From Congeria kusceri (Eukaryota > Mollusca > Bivalvia > Myida > Dreissenidae): DNA of 64,000 nucleotides. Positions 1 to 12,611 of the stretch are shown here, one piece after another. The notes below the pieces were generated by a model, which did no database searches, was not told the DNA's origin, and saw only the letters and a list, made by a program, of their open reading frames with translations. The DNA is taken from positions 39,801,341 through 39,865,340 of the forward strand of contig CM051038.1 in NCBI GenBank assembly GCA_027627225.1, read 5' to 3'. The first letter of the stretch is position 1. Each line of letters begins with the position of its first letter. The position numbers and the translations under genes are program-made.

Positions 1-1971
1 TGGTTCTCGTAATAAAAGTAAATAGCGGACAGCACCTATTTTTATATGTAAACTAGCTTAAAAAATAAAATCGCGATGTGCTTTTATATAAGCTGTTTAA
101 TTTTGTAATGCTTTCTTTAAGATATTTCAAAGATTAAAACAGTCCGTTAATAATAAATCAAGATGTGTTTTATTTGTTTTCATGTATAATCCGGTGCTGA
201 AGAGGGTGCATGTGGAGAGCCCGATGAAATGCATCATACTCCGACGTCTAGACGTGGCTCACACTTCGTGCCGCACCAACCAAGATTCCGCAAAAGATCT
301 GCGTCACCCACAGGCTACTACTAATTTTTAAAGACTCTGGCTAAAAAAACATGATCTTAAGATGGAAAATCTGAGGTTAAAAAAATAATATTCTTAAATT
401 AAAAAGAGGAACTTAGAGGATGGTATGATGAGCAACGACATTCGTCTACCTCGATCACGTAGTGCAACATGTCGTCCGGAAGATGTCGATAAGTCGACCG
501 ACACAAACAACTTTCATCAACCGAAAGACGTAAACAACTCGTCTTCTGATGTTTGGCGTTTTTGATAATTAACATGACCACACTGTACTGTCGCTACGCC
601 CACCATCCATTGTTATAAAGATTGGTTTGTTGTTTGTTTTCCTTCCGTAATCTTTATGTAGGAAGAATTTCACGTCCAACCAAATAGAATTATAATTTTG
701 TAAGACTTGTAGATTTCATTTTGGTCATCATCAGCAGATTAATTTGACAACGATCAACTACCAGCGTTGTATGTTCACGAATACTCATACCACTATACAA
801 GACGAATGAAACATTTCGTTAAATATACGAACATAAACTGATTCTGTGAGGTGTTAATGCATATAATTCCTTCTGCAATTAGGTCTTCACTACATAAAAA
901 TTCTATAGCAACCATATTACATCAACTTCCTTATAGTGGGGCTAGAAACAAGTCTGTTGCCATGACGATATGACACTTGTGTATTGTCATCATGTATCTA
1001 GCGTGTGATAAGACAATGTATTTTATTGTCTAAAATCAGTGACAGAACATTGTTGTGTATATTATTTGTGACACATTCTCAAACGAATCCTCTTTAGCAA
1101 CGCACTTTAATTCCCGCATTAATATCCGAATATCAACCATTGCTACCTTTAACGTGCATTTAACAAAAGTAAACGAAAACGTAATGCGCGTGGACTTTCG
1201 CGGCGTTGTCTTTCCCTGGGTAACTTTATAAAATCGGGTTTTAGTCTACAAATATGCCCAGAAACCCGCTTGACGATCCTCTGACACACATATGCCCCCT
1301 ACTAAACGAAGGTAAAGAATCGTAGCATGATCAAAATCTGCAGCAATGGAAGAATTTCTGACTGCCTTTGCCGAAAAAACACAAAGTATCCCTGAGAATA
1401 TTATAATTTATTGTAAAGGTTATATTAAGACAAAAATATTTTTATCCACCTGTGCTTATCTATAAATACCTTGTGAACAATAAATAATGTTTTATAACTG
1501 ATGCATTGAAAAAAATACGAAGGCAAATACTATCATAACATAAGGAATCTAGTAGTTTCCTTCCTTATTTAAATAATCTTCAAACGTCGCCGAATTATAA
1601 ACTCGTTTTGTAATGCCTCATGCATTAATACAGTCTTATTTGACTAGAGTTCTAAATATTTCTAAATGACAATATTACAAACGTAAGCGTAATCATGTTT
1701 CAAACTTTGAAGTATCCAATAAGTAATAGTCGATATTCTATGCTATTACAATATGATAACATCTAGTATAAACTATTAAGGTAAACATCATGAAAATTGT
1801 TAAGAATATATAAAGTTCAGTGGAAAATCATGGCTGTTTATGGAATCAAATTTGGTTTAACCTGAGAATCATATGATGATGTTTTGAGTAGTATGTATCA
1901 ATGCAGTTAAACAATATTTGCCTTACCTATAAGACCAAATATTTCCCGAACATCGTTTGGAAATCGGAATA
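1..1971. other. Unassigned AT-rich stretch
   Basis: I see no recognisable gene or repeat here. A somewhat GC-richer patch at about 195-320 is open on + from an ATG at 182 to a TAA at 329-331 (49 codons), but it resembles nothing I know and has no supporting splice or family signal. Confidence 0.5.
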
Positions 1972-2100
1972 TTATATAAAATAACCTTCGTCGTACATCA
2001 TCATAGGATCCAGCCGATCACGCACCATGCGTAGTCTACGGAGACGTCGGAGCTGATGTCGATATTCCTCATCAACAATTTTAACTAAATATTCAGCCAT
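1972..2100 (-). pseudogene. PIF/Harbinger transposase N-terminal relic
   Basis: A 42-codon frame on the minus strand runs from an ATG at 2100 to a TAA at 1972. It reads as an acidic start (MAEYLVKIVDEEY), an arginine/leucine-rich stretch (RRLRRLRMVRDRLDP) and then a YDEGYF motif. This order of basic RDRLDP followed by Y-(N/D)-(D/E)-x-(E/Y)-F is what I know from the extreme N-terminus of animal PIF/Harbinger nucleases, just before the helical region that precedes the DDE domain. No DDE domain follows, so this is a remnant or a piece carried by a non-autonomous element. It could also be a first coding exon whose partner is lost. The assignment rests on a short match and is tentative. Confidence 0.4.
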
Positions 2101-2487
2101 TACAAACTACACAGATCTGTAAAATAATCCACCCCTTTAGTAGGATTATTTGAACAATGGATAAGCAACCCGGAGTAAATCATCGATTATGTAAAGACAC
2201 GCAGGGAATGAATTACACACGAATTATTCCCTAACGGGATGGATATAAGTCATGGATCAGAGTTATTCTTGAATTGAGAAACCCAACAGTGGATTAACAC
2301 AGACTTAATTCGCGAATAATTCTCGAGTAATGTAAAGAAATTGGGCAATAGTAGTCATTATACAAAACGATTTATTAGTGACATATTAATTGACAATTTT
2401 ACTCGGCATATTAATTGTTTGTGGAAGCACAAGTATCTTTCTTGAGTCTAAGTCTATTCTTTGTTCCTTAGTCTTAGATTGGTGAAT

Positions 2488-2558
2488 ACGGGCATTGGAC
2501 TTGAACCCCGATCGCCGCGGTGAGAAACAAGTGTGCCAACCACTGCGATGGCCGGACA
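2488..2558 (-). repeat. Head of tRNA-derived SINE (family B), fragment
   Basis: Read on minus, the segment starts with a GTCCGGCCATCGCAGTGG-type A box and ends in a GGGGTTCAAG B-box-like sequence. It is the same head as the complete family-B SINE at 39185-39528, and the body is missing. It abuts (2461-2490) a GCCCGTATTCACCAATCTAAG-like end seen also near 49229, so two repeats meet here. Confidence 0.55.
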
Positions 2559-3220
2559 GTCTTTGCTTCTATATTCTCAAAGTAGCATTTAACAAAACCC
2601 GCATCTTAATTTAATCTCAGCGGTATATTTCCGTCTAATTTATCGCACGCGCCATTACGGAAGTTGTCCGTAGTCCATTACGAAATAAAGCCGCTCAATT
2701 ATCCACTGTAGCAACTGAAGACCACTTTGAAGTAACCGCAACAATGAAGAGACCAATGCAAAAGGTGACAACAACTCTCGGCGGTCGCTGTTGTATCAAC
2801 ACGTAAAGTCAAAGAGTCCTTTCAATGAAAGAGTAAACTGTAAATATGATTTGCAAATAGTAAATATTTGGCAAAGAGTTATGAATGAAAATCATATTTC
2901 ACTCAGTTAAAGGTCCAATAAACGATGTGTACAGAACAATCTACAAAGCCCTTAATCCGTTTTGGACAATTCTCTAATTTATTAAATTCAAATACCGTTC
3001 GAGCCCTCGCTTGGTAAATCTTAAATACCTATAACATAGCGGTGCCTGAATAATGTATTTAAGCAAATACTGCGGTTGTGGGTAAAAGCATTTACAGAAA
3101 TGTGTGCTTCTCTGGCGCAGGCGTTATATTTTATGCAAGCCAAATACATAACATTTTTAGTGGTCCAGATTTCCTGCCCGAAGTTCTTGGCCGAATCTAA
3201 TTGTTTTAAAAGAAATATTA
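2559..3220. other. Unassigned stretch
   Basis: Nothing recognisable on either strand; no long frame, TIR or tandem structure was seen. Confidence 0.5.
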
Positions 3221-3223
3221 AAT

Positions 3224-3236
3224 ATAATAATAACAA

Positions 3237-3311
<75 letters not shown>

Positions 3312-3342
3312 GACAACGACAATAATAATAATAATAATAATA

Positions 3343-3384
<42 letters not shown>

Positions 3385-3398
3385 TTATTTTTATTCAA
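3224..3398. repeat. (AAT)n/(ATT)n mirrored trinucleotide microsatellite
   Basis: Runs of AAT change to ATT, are interrupted by a short ACAACGACA-type spacer at about 3311-3320, and then repeat AAT to ATT. Each half is self-complementary and can fold into a hairpin. It creates spurious poly-Ile and poly-Asn frames on both strands. Confidence 0.95.
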
Positions 3399-4645
3399 AT
3401 AAAATATTTTCGGAATGTGTGCGACAGAATCGATCATTATATATATAATATATTATAACCTTTCGGATTAGTATTATGCCGCCAAAAATGTTTCTTAGTC
3501 AGAGAAAGGAATGTTAAAAAGTAACTGCGTAACTTATACAAAGGCATGTCAAGGTACAACTCCGAGCTCTTTGATTGTGTAAATGTATGCTCAATATTAC
3601 GCGCTGTCACGCATCACGCGTACGGAAGGGTGCGGATCTGGAAGGCCAAGGCCAATTAAAGAAATTGTTGTGGTTCATGTGACACTCTTTTTTGGCGACC
3701 CTTCAATATTTTATTAACCAATAAAAACAAATAATGTTTCAGAGCATGACTGTACACATCGGTGATTTTGGGCTTTGTGCTGGTTTGACACTGTACGTTA
3801 ACAAGAAAAAGTTTAATTACAGTTTTCTATTCATGCTTAAGTTTGTCTTTCTTACTGGTTCTGGACTAAGCTGAGATACTATTTTTAATTTTTATATATG
3901 AAATACTCTGTAAATAATTAAGTCAGAATTTACTAGTCAAACGTGTTTACTTAACAAAATAAAGTATTTATGTAAAATATAATGTTTTTCCTACGTATAT
4001 ACCGACATTTAACCTAATTTGTTATAGGAACCACATCATATACATTGTTTGGCCTAATCGAAACGCCCGCAAGAACCGAGATGGACCCGACCACACAGGC
4101 GGCGCGCAGTCGTACTTCGTGAAATAGCAAACCGCTGAATGAAACAAAAATAGAATGCACGTTATCTCGTAATCCTATCTATGTGAATAAAACAGTTCAT
4201 AAAAGCAGTAAGCAACAAAAGGATCCAGGAATCATTTTCATCGCTATTGTGCTATTCGGTTATCATTACGAAAAAATAGTAAAAACTACGTCATATTATC
4301 TGCATAATTACAAACGTAAAAGACAAGTCGTTGTATAGTTAGAATTGCTGCACGATTTATACCGCTTGAACGTGGATTCTCGTCTCAATGGCCACGAACC
4401 AATTGCATGTGTAAGTGCTGAATTTTTTTTGTGAATCATGAAAATCTCACATGTTGCAATAACCGCCAGTAGACTTGTTAGATAAGATACAGGGAATAGC
4501 GCCTCCGATCCAAAGACGATTGATGTCTTACATAAGAGACAACAAAAATGCGAACAGTATTATAAATGAAACACATTGATAAGGTTTTGATCCGTCAAGT
4601 GATAAGCGAGTGTACAAACCACGCATGTCCAAGCCAGACAGTACC
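3399..4645. other. Unassigned AT-rich stretch
   Basis: No gene or repeat recognised. A short CG-richer patch at about 4065-4120 has no open structure that I can interpret. Confidence 0.5.
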
Positions 4646-4813
4646 TCCTCCTCCTCTTCCTCCCCTCCTCCTCCTCCTCCTCTTTTTCCTCCTCCCCCTC
4701 CTCTTGCTCCTTCTCTTCCTCCTCATCCTCTTTTTCCTCCTCCTCTTCCTCCTCCTCCTCTTCCTTCTTCTCTTCATCCTCCTCTCCTCCTATCCTCTCC
4801 TCCTCCTCCGCCT
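4646..4813. repeat. (CCT)n polypyrimidine tract
   Basis: About 165 bp of imperfect CCT/CTT repeat with pyrimidines on + and purines on -. It produces poly-Pro/Leu/Ser and poly-Glu/Arg frames in several registers, none of which should be taken as genes. Such tracts can form triplex DNA. Confidence 0.95.
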
Positions 4814-5029
4814 CATAATCATTATCAACATCATCACAAGTATGTAAATGTTTTTTATCGTGTGCACCGGAATTTTTCCTACTTGGTCGTCGCCAACAAA
4901 ACATGTTATTTGGGTTACGCGGAATAGTGCAATATTCAAGAGTCCGAGACACCCGTTCCAGAGTAACGGAACCCTCAGTATGGAGCATTTAGTACACTGC
5001 ACGTGAAATGCGAAAGACGAGTTAGAAAT

Positions 5030-5088
5030 TTCGGTGTAACAGGGGCTCGAACCGTGGAATGTGAATGTCATCACTAGACCACGAATCC
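5030..5088 (-). repeat. Short tRNA-like fragment
   Basis: On minus the sequence contains a TGGTCTAGTGAT A-box-like stretch and a GGTTCGAGCCCC B box about 30 bp apart. The spacing and lack of a closing acceptor stem argue against a functional tRNA. It is most likely a SINE-head relic. Confidence 0.35.
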
Positions 5089-5195
5089 GCTACCGAAGTA
5101 CCCATAATTAATCGTGATTAATGACACTTATATACTTGCAAAAAAAATGCAGCTGTGCTCCTTAAATTCATGTAAAATAGGAAAAAGAATAATTC

Positions 5196-5352
5196 CGATG
5201 AGGCGCACAGGCTGATCCGGGACGGCACGTTCCGCTTGTATGGTATTTTCTGTTTCAAAAATATCCCTTTTAACATAAATCCTCTGTATGCGGAAAGTGC
5301 CGTCCCAGATCAGCCTTTGCGGACTGACGACACTTTGCGCACGTGCATTAAG
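5196..5352. mobile_element. TIR MITE (GTGTCGTCC family), degenerate copy
   Basis: Contains TGAGGCG..., GGCTGATCCGGGACG, a GCGGAAAGTGCCGTCCC block and CGACACTTTGCGCA, in the same order as the better copies at 37372, 47294, 56074 and 62391. The outer ends are eroded. Confidence 0.7.
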
Positions 5353-5402
5353 CTTAAATTTATTTTGATCGCCCGACTAGTGACTTACCACTTATCATGT
5401 GC

Positions 5403-5699
5403 GGACCCGGCTAGCTCAGTTGGTAGAGCGCTAGACTGCCAATCCGAGGATCGTGAGTTCGAACCCCTGACCGGCCACATAACTTGTGGGGATTGGTCAT
5501 GAACTTATTTCGACGGCCATTCTCCCCCTACTGCTGATTCAAGTAGGGCCGTTGTCAATTACTAGCGTAGGTATGTGCACTTAGTACTGGTAAACCGCTT
5601 AGATCGGCTAAACTTGCCCAGGAAAAGTGTGAGTAGGTTAACTGACCGCCGTGATGAGACTGAAATACTGTTAAAAACGGAGAAAAATCCAAACAAATA
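5403..5699 (+). mobile_element. tRNA-derived SINE (family A), copy 1
   Basis: The head is tRNA-like: A box GGCTAGCTCAGTTGG (about 5408-5422) and B box GTGAGTTCGAACC (about 5452-5464). A ~230-bp tRNA-unrelated body follows, containing TGTGCACTTAGTACTGG, and it ends in AATCCAAACAAA. The same head, body and (CAAA)n tail recur at 45186, 53836 and 56896, so this is a SINE transcribed by RNA polymerase III from its internal promoter, not a tRNA gene. Mobilisation would need a LINE enzyme. No clear target-site duplication is visible for this copy. Confidence 0.85.
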
Positions 5700-5769
5700 T
5701 GTTACGCTCTTGCATCGCGACTGGCGCGTGCACGAGGTAACGCGTTTCACGCTGACAAAAAGGTAGTTG

Positions 5770-6155
5770 TTCGTGAAATGTGTACTTGTGTATCTTGTGG
5801 AAGTTAATTAAATCGGATACCCCCACGATACCTTATTCATCATTTTGCAAAATGACATTAACGCCTGACTGACTGCACAATATGGCACATTTCTAAGAAC
5901 GAGTTAAAAGAACTTGCATGTTTGGATTGTTTTTAAATCGTTTTAGTCGATGTTAGGGGCATGCACACGAGCTAGCGTGAAAATGCCGGCTTGTCATGCA
6001 CATGCATACATATAATTGTTGTATGTGCAGTGTATACATTGTGCTTGTCATGTGCAGTGTACGCAATAATCCATGTTTCTAATCATATTGCTTTATTCAT
6101 ATAAAATGGGTTCATATGCCATCTATACGATTTTAATAGTTTGAATATTCATAAT
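5770..6155. other. Unassigned stretch
   Basis: No gene or repeat family recognised. There is a local near-duplication of TGTGCAGTGTA at about 6024 and 6052. Confidence 0.5.
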
Positions 6156-6159
6156 TTAA

Positions 6160-6482
6160 AGCCGCAGTCCTAGAATATAAGTCAATACATCTTAAATTGG
6201 CATTAGTTCTAATGAACGTTATGCTTATTCGACTGAAAACTGTTTCTTATTTACGAAAGGCATTTTATAATGTCTATGTTCGAAAACGCTTGGTGCAAAC
6301 GGAATATTTTCTCCAGAGGCAGCACCAGCTATCGTGTACAGATAATTTTACGATAAAATGTTACCAAAACGTTATTATAAAACCAATTTCAATGCGGGTT
6401 TTTTATTTTGATCGGTAAGATGACCTTTAGAAACGATTTCTGCAAAGTTTTATTTGTATCAAGATATTTCTGGACCGCTGCT
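6160..6482 (+). mobile_element. piggyBac-like MITE, copy 1
   Basis: A 323-bp element starts AGCCGCAGTCC and ends GGACCGCTGCT (11-bp TIRs with two mismatches). It is flanked by TTAA at 6156-6159 and 6483-6486. TTAA duplication is the signature of piggyBac-type (also Kolobok-type) integration. No coding capacity is visible, so it depends on a transposase encoded elsewhere. It aligns over its length with the copies at 7365 and 45993. Confidence 0.85.
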
Positions 6483-6489
6483 TTAAATG

Positions 6490-7355
6490 TTTATTGCAAA
6501 TGCATAATTTCTAAAAAACAGAGAAGATTTGACCAAAGAGAACATCCTTTTTTAGAAATGACTTCGTCAATTATTTGATGAGTTCAAATAAACACTTTTT
6601 GTCAATCTACAAGTTACATGTGTTAACATTTAATGCTTAATTAAGAAACATGTTATGTGGGCTGATTAATCATTTAGTCAAATAATCATGACGAACATAG
6701 CCATGACGTGACGACGACGATGGGAAAAATTAATTGACGAAATTTGTACATGTCATCGGTAGTACTTTTGGCCAAAACTGTATTCTGTAGTCCAAAAAAA
6801 TTAATAAAAAATAATAGCGTTTTGCAAATCTAAACTATTAAATACATTATAAATAAAATACATTGTTCATCTAATGCAATCTACAACTTTATAAAACATC
6901 CTTATAGGTTGTCACTGTGTTCACTAAAACATTTTTATGATTTTATATGCATTTTAGTATGGATTTGTTAATGATTTAGCCTATTATATATCATTTATGT
7001 AATACACATTGTTTTACACTACATTTTCTCTATTAAATGCCTTTGTAGGTATAATTGTATTTTGTTTTTATTAATCAAATATTCAAATCATTTTGGTTTA
7101 AACGAAGAGCAAGATTAACCAAATAAATTGACAAACATTTGAGTTGGTAAACAATAATCGGATGACGTATTTCTAATGAACAAAAAATCCACATATTTAG
7201 TCATGATTATTTGATTAATCAGTCACTTCTGGCTCTGATTAATCAACGAATATTTTTAGGACTGATTCCAATCACTAGAAAATATTAAGCCTTTCGAGAA
7301 AATAATTACGATCTTTAAATAGTTATCGTATGCATATCAATCTAACGTGAAATGT
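6490..7355. other. Unassigned AT-rich spacer between the two MITEs
   Basis: AT-rich DNA with several TTAATCA/TGATTAAT-like words but no gene or defined repeat. Confidence 0.5.
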
Positions 7356-7364
7356 TCTACTTAA

Positions 7365-7685
7365 AGCCGCAGTCCATGGAATATAATTCAATACATCGTA
7401 AATTGGCAATAGTTCTAATGAACGTTAATGGTATTTATTCGACTGAAAACTGTTTCTATTTTACGAAAGGCATTTTGTAATGTCTATGTTCGAAAACGCT
7501 TGGTACGAACGGAATAGACAATAATGTACATTCTGATTTACAGAAACTTTACGATAAAAAGTTACCGAAAAGTTATTATTTCACTGATTTCAGTGCGGTT
7601 TTTTTGTATTTTGATCGGTAAGATGTCCATTAGAAGCGATTTCTGCAAAGTTTTATTTTTATTAACATATTTCTGGACTGCGGCT
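7365..7685 (+). mobile_element. piggyBac-like MITE, copy 2
   Basis: A 321-bp element with perfect 11-bp TIRs (AGCCGCAGTCC / GGACTGCGGCT) and perfect TTAA duplications at 7361-7364 and 7686-7689. It has the same orientation as copy 1, which lies only 0.9 kb away, and is better preserved at its ends, suggesting a later insertion. Confidence 0.9.
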
Positions 7686-7689
7686 TTAA

Positions 7690-8633
7690 TAAGTGAAGTG
7701 AACATACATTCCAGTGGACATGTAATATGTAGTATCTAATAGTAATTATTAATTAACGAGTAATAAAAACGCAATATACCATCTGTCGGTAAGTGTACCC
7801 CTTTTGTCTTGACAGGTTGCACTTTGTCATACTAATCACCGTATAGTGCCGTAGCTATGAGTTTTGTCAACTTGTCAGACTGCATGACTACTTACCGACC
7901 ACCAGAGTAGATTTATTAATCTCGTATCTAGTTTCCCACTTGCTGTGGAAACCGAGCTTTCATATTTTTATACGTATTTTTGTCCTTCAAATTAAGACAT
8001 AAATAATATTTATGAAAGTGGTCAATGGAAAAGAAGTTCTGTCGGACATCAAAAGGTCGTGACGCTTATTAGCTTATGATTTAATGGCATGGGTGTTTTG
8101 TTGACAATGATGTGTTTAACTTTAATTTCTTAGAAATAGGGGTCATTTCTTTGTTTTTGTGCTGTTTGCCTTTTACTCCTTAGTGTATTATCTGTTACGA
8201 AACAGTTATTTTGTATACATGGGTATGACACGACGTCCTGTTAAATATTCCGGCAGGTATTATTTTTCATGAAAATGTCAAAACTTTCAAGAAAATGGTA
8301 ATACAGTGGCATACTTCTACGTAAGATATATAACCAGATATATGACTAATTTTCAAGAAACGTTCTCAACTATTGAACTATTCATATATAACATTTAAGT
8401 TGTTTCAATTATGCACACCCGTATATGTGGCAATTATGTGGCAAGTATGTGGCCATTCCGGAATATCAAAATGATTTGAAAATGGTATGACAATTATAAT
8501 AATATTATTTATTGAACTGGACCCAGTTACTCAAAACTTTTAACGGACAATTAAGTTAACAGCCGTTAAAATTTGGATGAAGTCATTTATGAAAATTAAA
8601 CGTTACACTTTTAAACTGCACGTTTATAAAAAC
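7690..8633. other. Unassigned stretch with a small foldback
   Basis: At 7773-7785 and 7891-7903 there is an inverted GTCGGTAAGT / ACTTACCGAC pair about 110 bp apart, which may be the ends of a very short MITE. The rest is unassigned. Confidence 0.45.
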
Positions 8634-11600
8634 ATATTTACTCACAATGGGATGGTGAATGCTATTTTAGTTTTGGCACTTCTAACTCAAGAGGAGTATG
8701 TATTTTATTTAATAAATGTTTGACAAATCTGTCTGTTAAAGTGCACAATTTAGAAAAAGATACAAAAGGAAATTTATTAATTCTAGACTTAACAATAGAT
8801 AACCATAGATTTACTCTGTGTACTCTTTATGGACCAAACAATGATACTCCTATGTTTTATAGTAAACTTTTCAATATAATTGAAAAAATAGGAAATGAGT
8901 CTTTTATATTATGTGGAGATTTTAATTTTGTACTTGATGTGAATAGTGATTATGCCAACTATAAAACATTATATAATAATAAGAAGTCAAGGGAATTGTT
9001 ATCCTCTGCAATCATTGATAAAAACCTAATAGACACTTTTAGGGTCATAAATGGTGATGCAAAATGTTTCACTTGGCGAAAGCCTAACACTGTCCAACAA
9101 GCCAGATTGGACTTCTTTTTAACCACTAATATTTTTAATCAGTTTATTAGGAAATCGGACATACACGCAAGTTACAGATCAGATCACTCCCCTATTACTT
9201 TGGAATTGAATTTTAGCAAAATAGAACATGGTAAAGGGCTGTGGAAATTTAATAACTCGTTACTTTATGACTTGGAATATCTTCATTGTATAAAACAGAA
9301 AATTGAAGAAGTTAAGCAGCAATATGTCTTACCTGTTTATAATATTGAATATCTTAATTCTATAGAAAATGACTTAATACAGTTTACTATCAATGATAAA
9401 TTGTTTTTAGAAACTTTATTAATGGAAATCAGAGGTAAAACCATATCATATTCAAGCTTCAAATCCAAAATGAGAAAAGAAAGAGAAGATTATATTTTAA
9501 AAGCAATTGAAGACATTGAAAAAAAATTAACAAATGAAAACATAGAAGAGCTCAATCTATTGCATCAAGAACTCTTAAACATACGGAACATGAAAATGAA
9601 AGGTGCTTTCATTAGAGCTAGGGCAAAATGGATTGATGAAGGCGAAAAACCCTCAAAATACTTTTGTAACTTAGAAACTCAATATGCTTCTAGTAAAAAC
9701 ATCCCCTTTATTGAAAATGATGAAGGTCAACGGCTACTTGACAATCATGGTATTTTAAAAGAAGCTGCCAATTTTTATAAAAAATTGTATACAAAGTCTG
9801 TTTCCAATGACTCTTACAATGTACATGATGACCTTAAAGGCATACACACTATTAACTTGAGTAATGCACAATCTCAATCATTAGAAGGCATACTAACACT
9901 TAAGGAAATATCAATTACTTTAAAAAATATGAAACATGATAAAAGCCCTGGATCAGATGGTTTTACAGCAGAATTTTTTAAAGTTTTTTGGAAAGATTTA
10001 GGCCACTTTATAGTAAGAAGCCTCAACTATGCTTTTACCTCTGGAACCACGTCAGTTACTCAAAAACAAGGTATAATCACATGTATACCTAAAGATAATA
10101 AACCCAGACATTTTTTAAAAACCTAAGACCATTAACACTTTTAAATGTCATTTACAAGCTTGCATCTGGGACTATTGCTAACAGATTAAAAACTGTCCTT
10201 GATACCTTAATTTCTAAAGATCAGACAGGATTTATTAAAGGCAGATATATTGGTGAGAATACCAGACTATTATATGATATTATGAAATATACAGAAGATA
10301 ACAATATCCCTGGACTCTTGATGACCATCGACTTTGAAAAGGCGTTCGATACCCTTGAGTTTGATTTCATAGAAAAAACATTAGATTATTTTAATTTTGG
10401 TATAGCATTCAAAAAATGGATTTCCCTTTTCTTATATAATACCATGACGTCAATTCAAATCAATGGGTTTTTATCAGAGTTTATTACAATAGAAAGAGGT
10501 TGCCGACAAGGAGACCCAATAAGTTCCTATATTTTTATTCTCTGTGCTGAAATTTTGGCAATTAAAATAAGAAATTGTAATGCAATTAAAGGAATAGAGA
10601 TTGAAAATATTGAATATAAAATTTCTCAGTTTGCTGATGATACATCTCTCTTTTTAGATGGCACAGATGTTTCCCTCAATGCTACCCTTGATCTTTTAAA
10701 TAACTTTGCCTTATGTTCTGGATTAAAAATCAACTATGACAAAACAAATCTTGTATGGATTGGCTCCAAAAAGTTCAGCACACAATCAATAAAAACTAAG
10801 TATAAACTAGTCTGGGGCACAACAAACTTGAAAGTTTTAGGAATATTATTTGATGTTGATTTAAAAAAAATGATTGACATGAACTTCTCCAGTAAACTTA
10901 GAAAGCTGCATAATGTTATAAATTTTTGGAACAGAAGAACTTTAACACCCCTAGGAAAGATAACTGTTGTTAAATCATTCTTACTTCCCCTTTTTACACA
11001 CCTGTTTATAGCTCTTCCTAGTCCAGGGGAAAAAGTATTAAAACAGATACACAGCCTGTTTTATAATTTTGTATGGGATGGACCTGCAAAAATTAAACAT
11101 ACTATTGCGATTAAATCATATGATGATGGAGGAGTTGGTGCGACTGATATATATGCTTTTGAAAAAACCATGAAAATGACATGGTTAAGGAAAATTGTAT
11201 CATGTAATGGAAAATGTTTCCAACTGGTATATTCTATGTTTGATGTGAAGAAAATGTTGAATGTAGGAAAAGATTACATTGAAAAAATTATGAAAAGTTT
11301 AAAAAATTGTTTTTGGAGAGATGTACTTACATGTTATATCTATTATATTAATAAACAAATTGTTAGTAAGTGTGAAGATATCCTTGATATGCCTCTATTT
11401 TATAACCACAATTTTAAGATAGGTACAAATAGTGTATATAATAAAAATATGTATGACAGGGGAATTAGATATGTAAGAGATATAGTATGCACTTCTGGAC
11501 AGTTTTTAGAACAATCTGTAGTAGAAAATCTTATTGGTGTTAAAATTAACTTCATATTTTATGAAGGTTTAATCAGAACTGTGAGGGCATTTATCAAATT

Positions 11601-12270
11601 GTCAGGCTTCCCAGTTATAAAAAAGCCAAATATGCAATGTGCATTTATATCATTTTACTTGAATAACATAGTATTGATGCATAATCAAAACAAAATTGTT
11701 TATAAATGTTTTACTTATAACACAGATGTACCAACTTGTCACTCAAAATGGAATACACTATTTAATAACATTGAATGGACAAAAGTGCATACACTTGTTT
11801 TTAATATATCTAGAGATACATACACTCAGTGGTTCCAGACAAGAATTGTTCACAGAATCTTAGGAACCAAATCCTTGCTATATAAAATGAACATTGTTAA
11901 TGACAATTTATGTTCTTTTTGTAATGAAAATGAGGAAACTATATTACATATTTTCTGGGAATGCAATTCTACAAAGAGAATTGTAGATTATGTTATTGAA
12001 TTCTTAGGGTCACATAATGTGCAAAAATATACTGAAATTTCCTGTCAAACAATGTTATTTGGGAGTACAAACATTAACATGACTGATATAAATATTCTTA
12101 TCCTAGAAATGAAAAAATATATATTTGTATGCAAGAGAAAGGGATTATTACCCTCAATAAGAGGGCTGAAGAATAATCTTTGCTTAGCATGGGAAATTCA
12201 GGCTAATACAAAATGTCAAGAAAAGGAACTGCATAACTGGGCAATTGTAAAACTATTTGTTGACCAATAG
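8630..12270 (+). pseudogene. LINE ORF2: endonuclease-reverse transcriptase, frameshifted
   Basis: The open frame continues upstream of the first start-like codon to 8630, where a GECYFSFGTSNSRG stretch shows the N-terminal ~40 residues of an apurinic-like endonuclease are missing. Later endonuclease motifs follow: YGPNND, CGDFNFVLD and YRSDHSPI. The reverse transcriptase starts near 9940 with KSPGSDGFTAEFF and continues through DFEKAFDT, RGCRQGDPIS and the catalytic QFADD (about 10627-10641). A C-x2-C-x7-H-x4-C zinc finger (CSFC...HIFWEC) lies at about 11911-11964, typical of L1/Tx1-type ORF2 proteins. At 10111-10122 the frame slips by one base in a T6A5 run: the first segment stops at 10124 and the second is open from 10111 to 12270. 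Apart from this slip and the lost 5' end, no other disruption is apparent. A sequencing homopolymer error is an alternative explanation. Confidence 0.92.
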
Positions 12271-12611
12271 CATAATCTTATTGTAAACTGTGTTGTTTGC
12301 TTAAAATATCTAATACCATGGTCATTTGTTTGTCTATGATTGATTTATATCTGTCGGAAGTCCAAACTTTTGTTTCTATCCTATCATTTCATTTGTGTAT
12401 GTGTGTGTGAAATGTGTGGTTGTGTCTGTATAATGTTATGCATGGATTTTATCTACCTCTATTATAGCAATACCAGTAATATGTCAAGCAATTTGAACGA
12501 AATGTTAAAGGAGCTCTATTATATACTAACAAATTAACATGTAAACTAACAATACCAATTGTAATGTATGGAGGTGAATAAAAGCTACATAACAAAAAAA
12601 AAAAAAAAAAA
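8640..12611 (+). mobile_element. L1/Tx1-type LINE, 5'-truncated
   Basis: A non-LTR retrotransposon that begins inside its endonuclease domain and ends with AATAAA at 12577-12582 and an A18 run at 12594-12611. ATATTT precedes it (8634-8639) and follows it (12611-12616, sharing the last A), a possible 6-bp target duplication next to an A-rich target. Loss of the 5' end is the normal outcome of target-primed reverse transcription. No ORF1 (RNA-binding) gene remains. The element is AT-rich like its surroundings. Confidence 0.9.

Noticed and set aside
3021..3437. 138-residue minus frame and 108-residue plus frame
   Set aside because: Both are made by the AAT/ATT microsatellite (poly-Ile, poly-Asn) and have no family features.
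4560..5074. Overlapping Glu-rich, Pro-rich and Leu-rich frames on both strands
   Set aside because: Artefacts of the CCT tract; several registers are open at once.
5403..5480. tRNA genes at 5403, 45186, 53836 and 56896
   Set aside because: The tRNA-like heads are followed by the same 230-bp body and CAAA tail each time, and two copies have target duplications, so they are SINEs.
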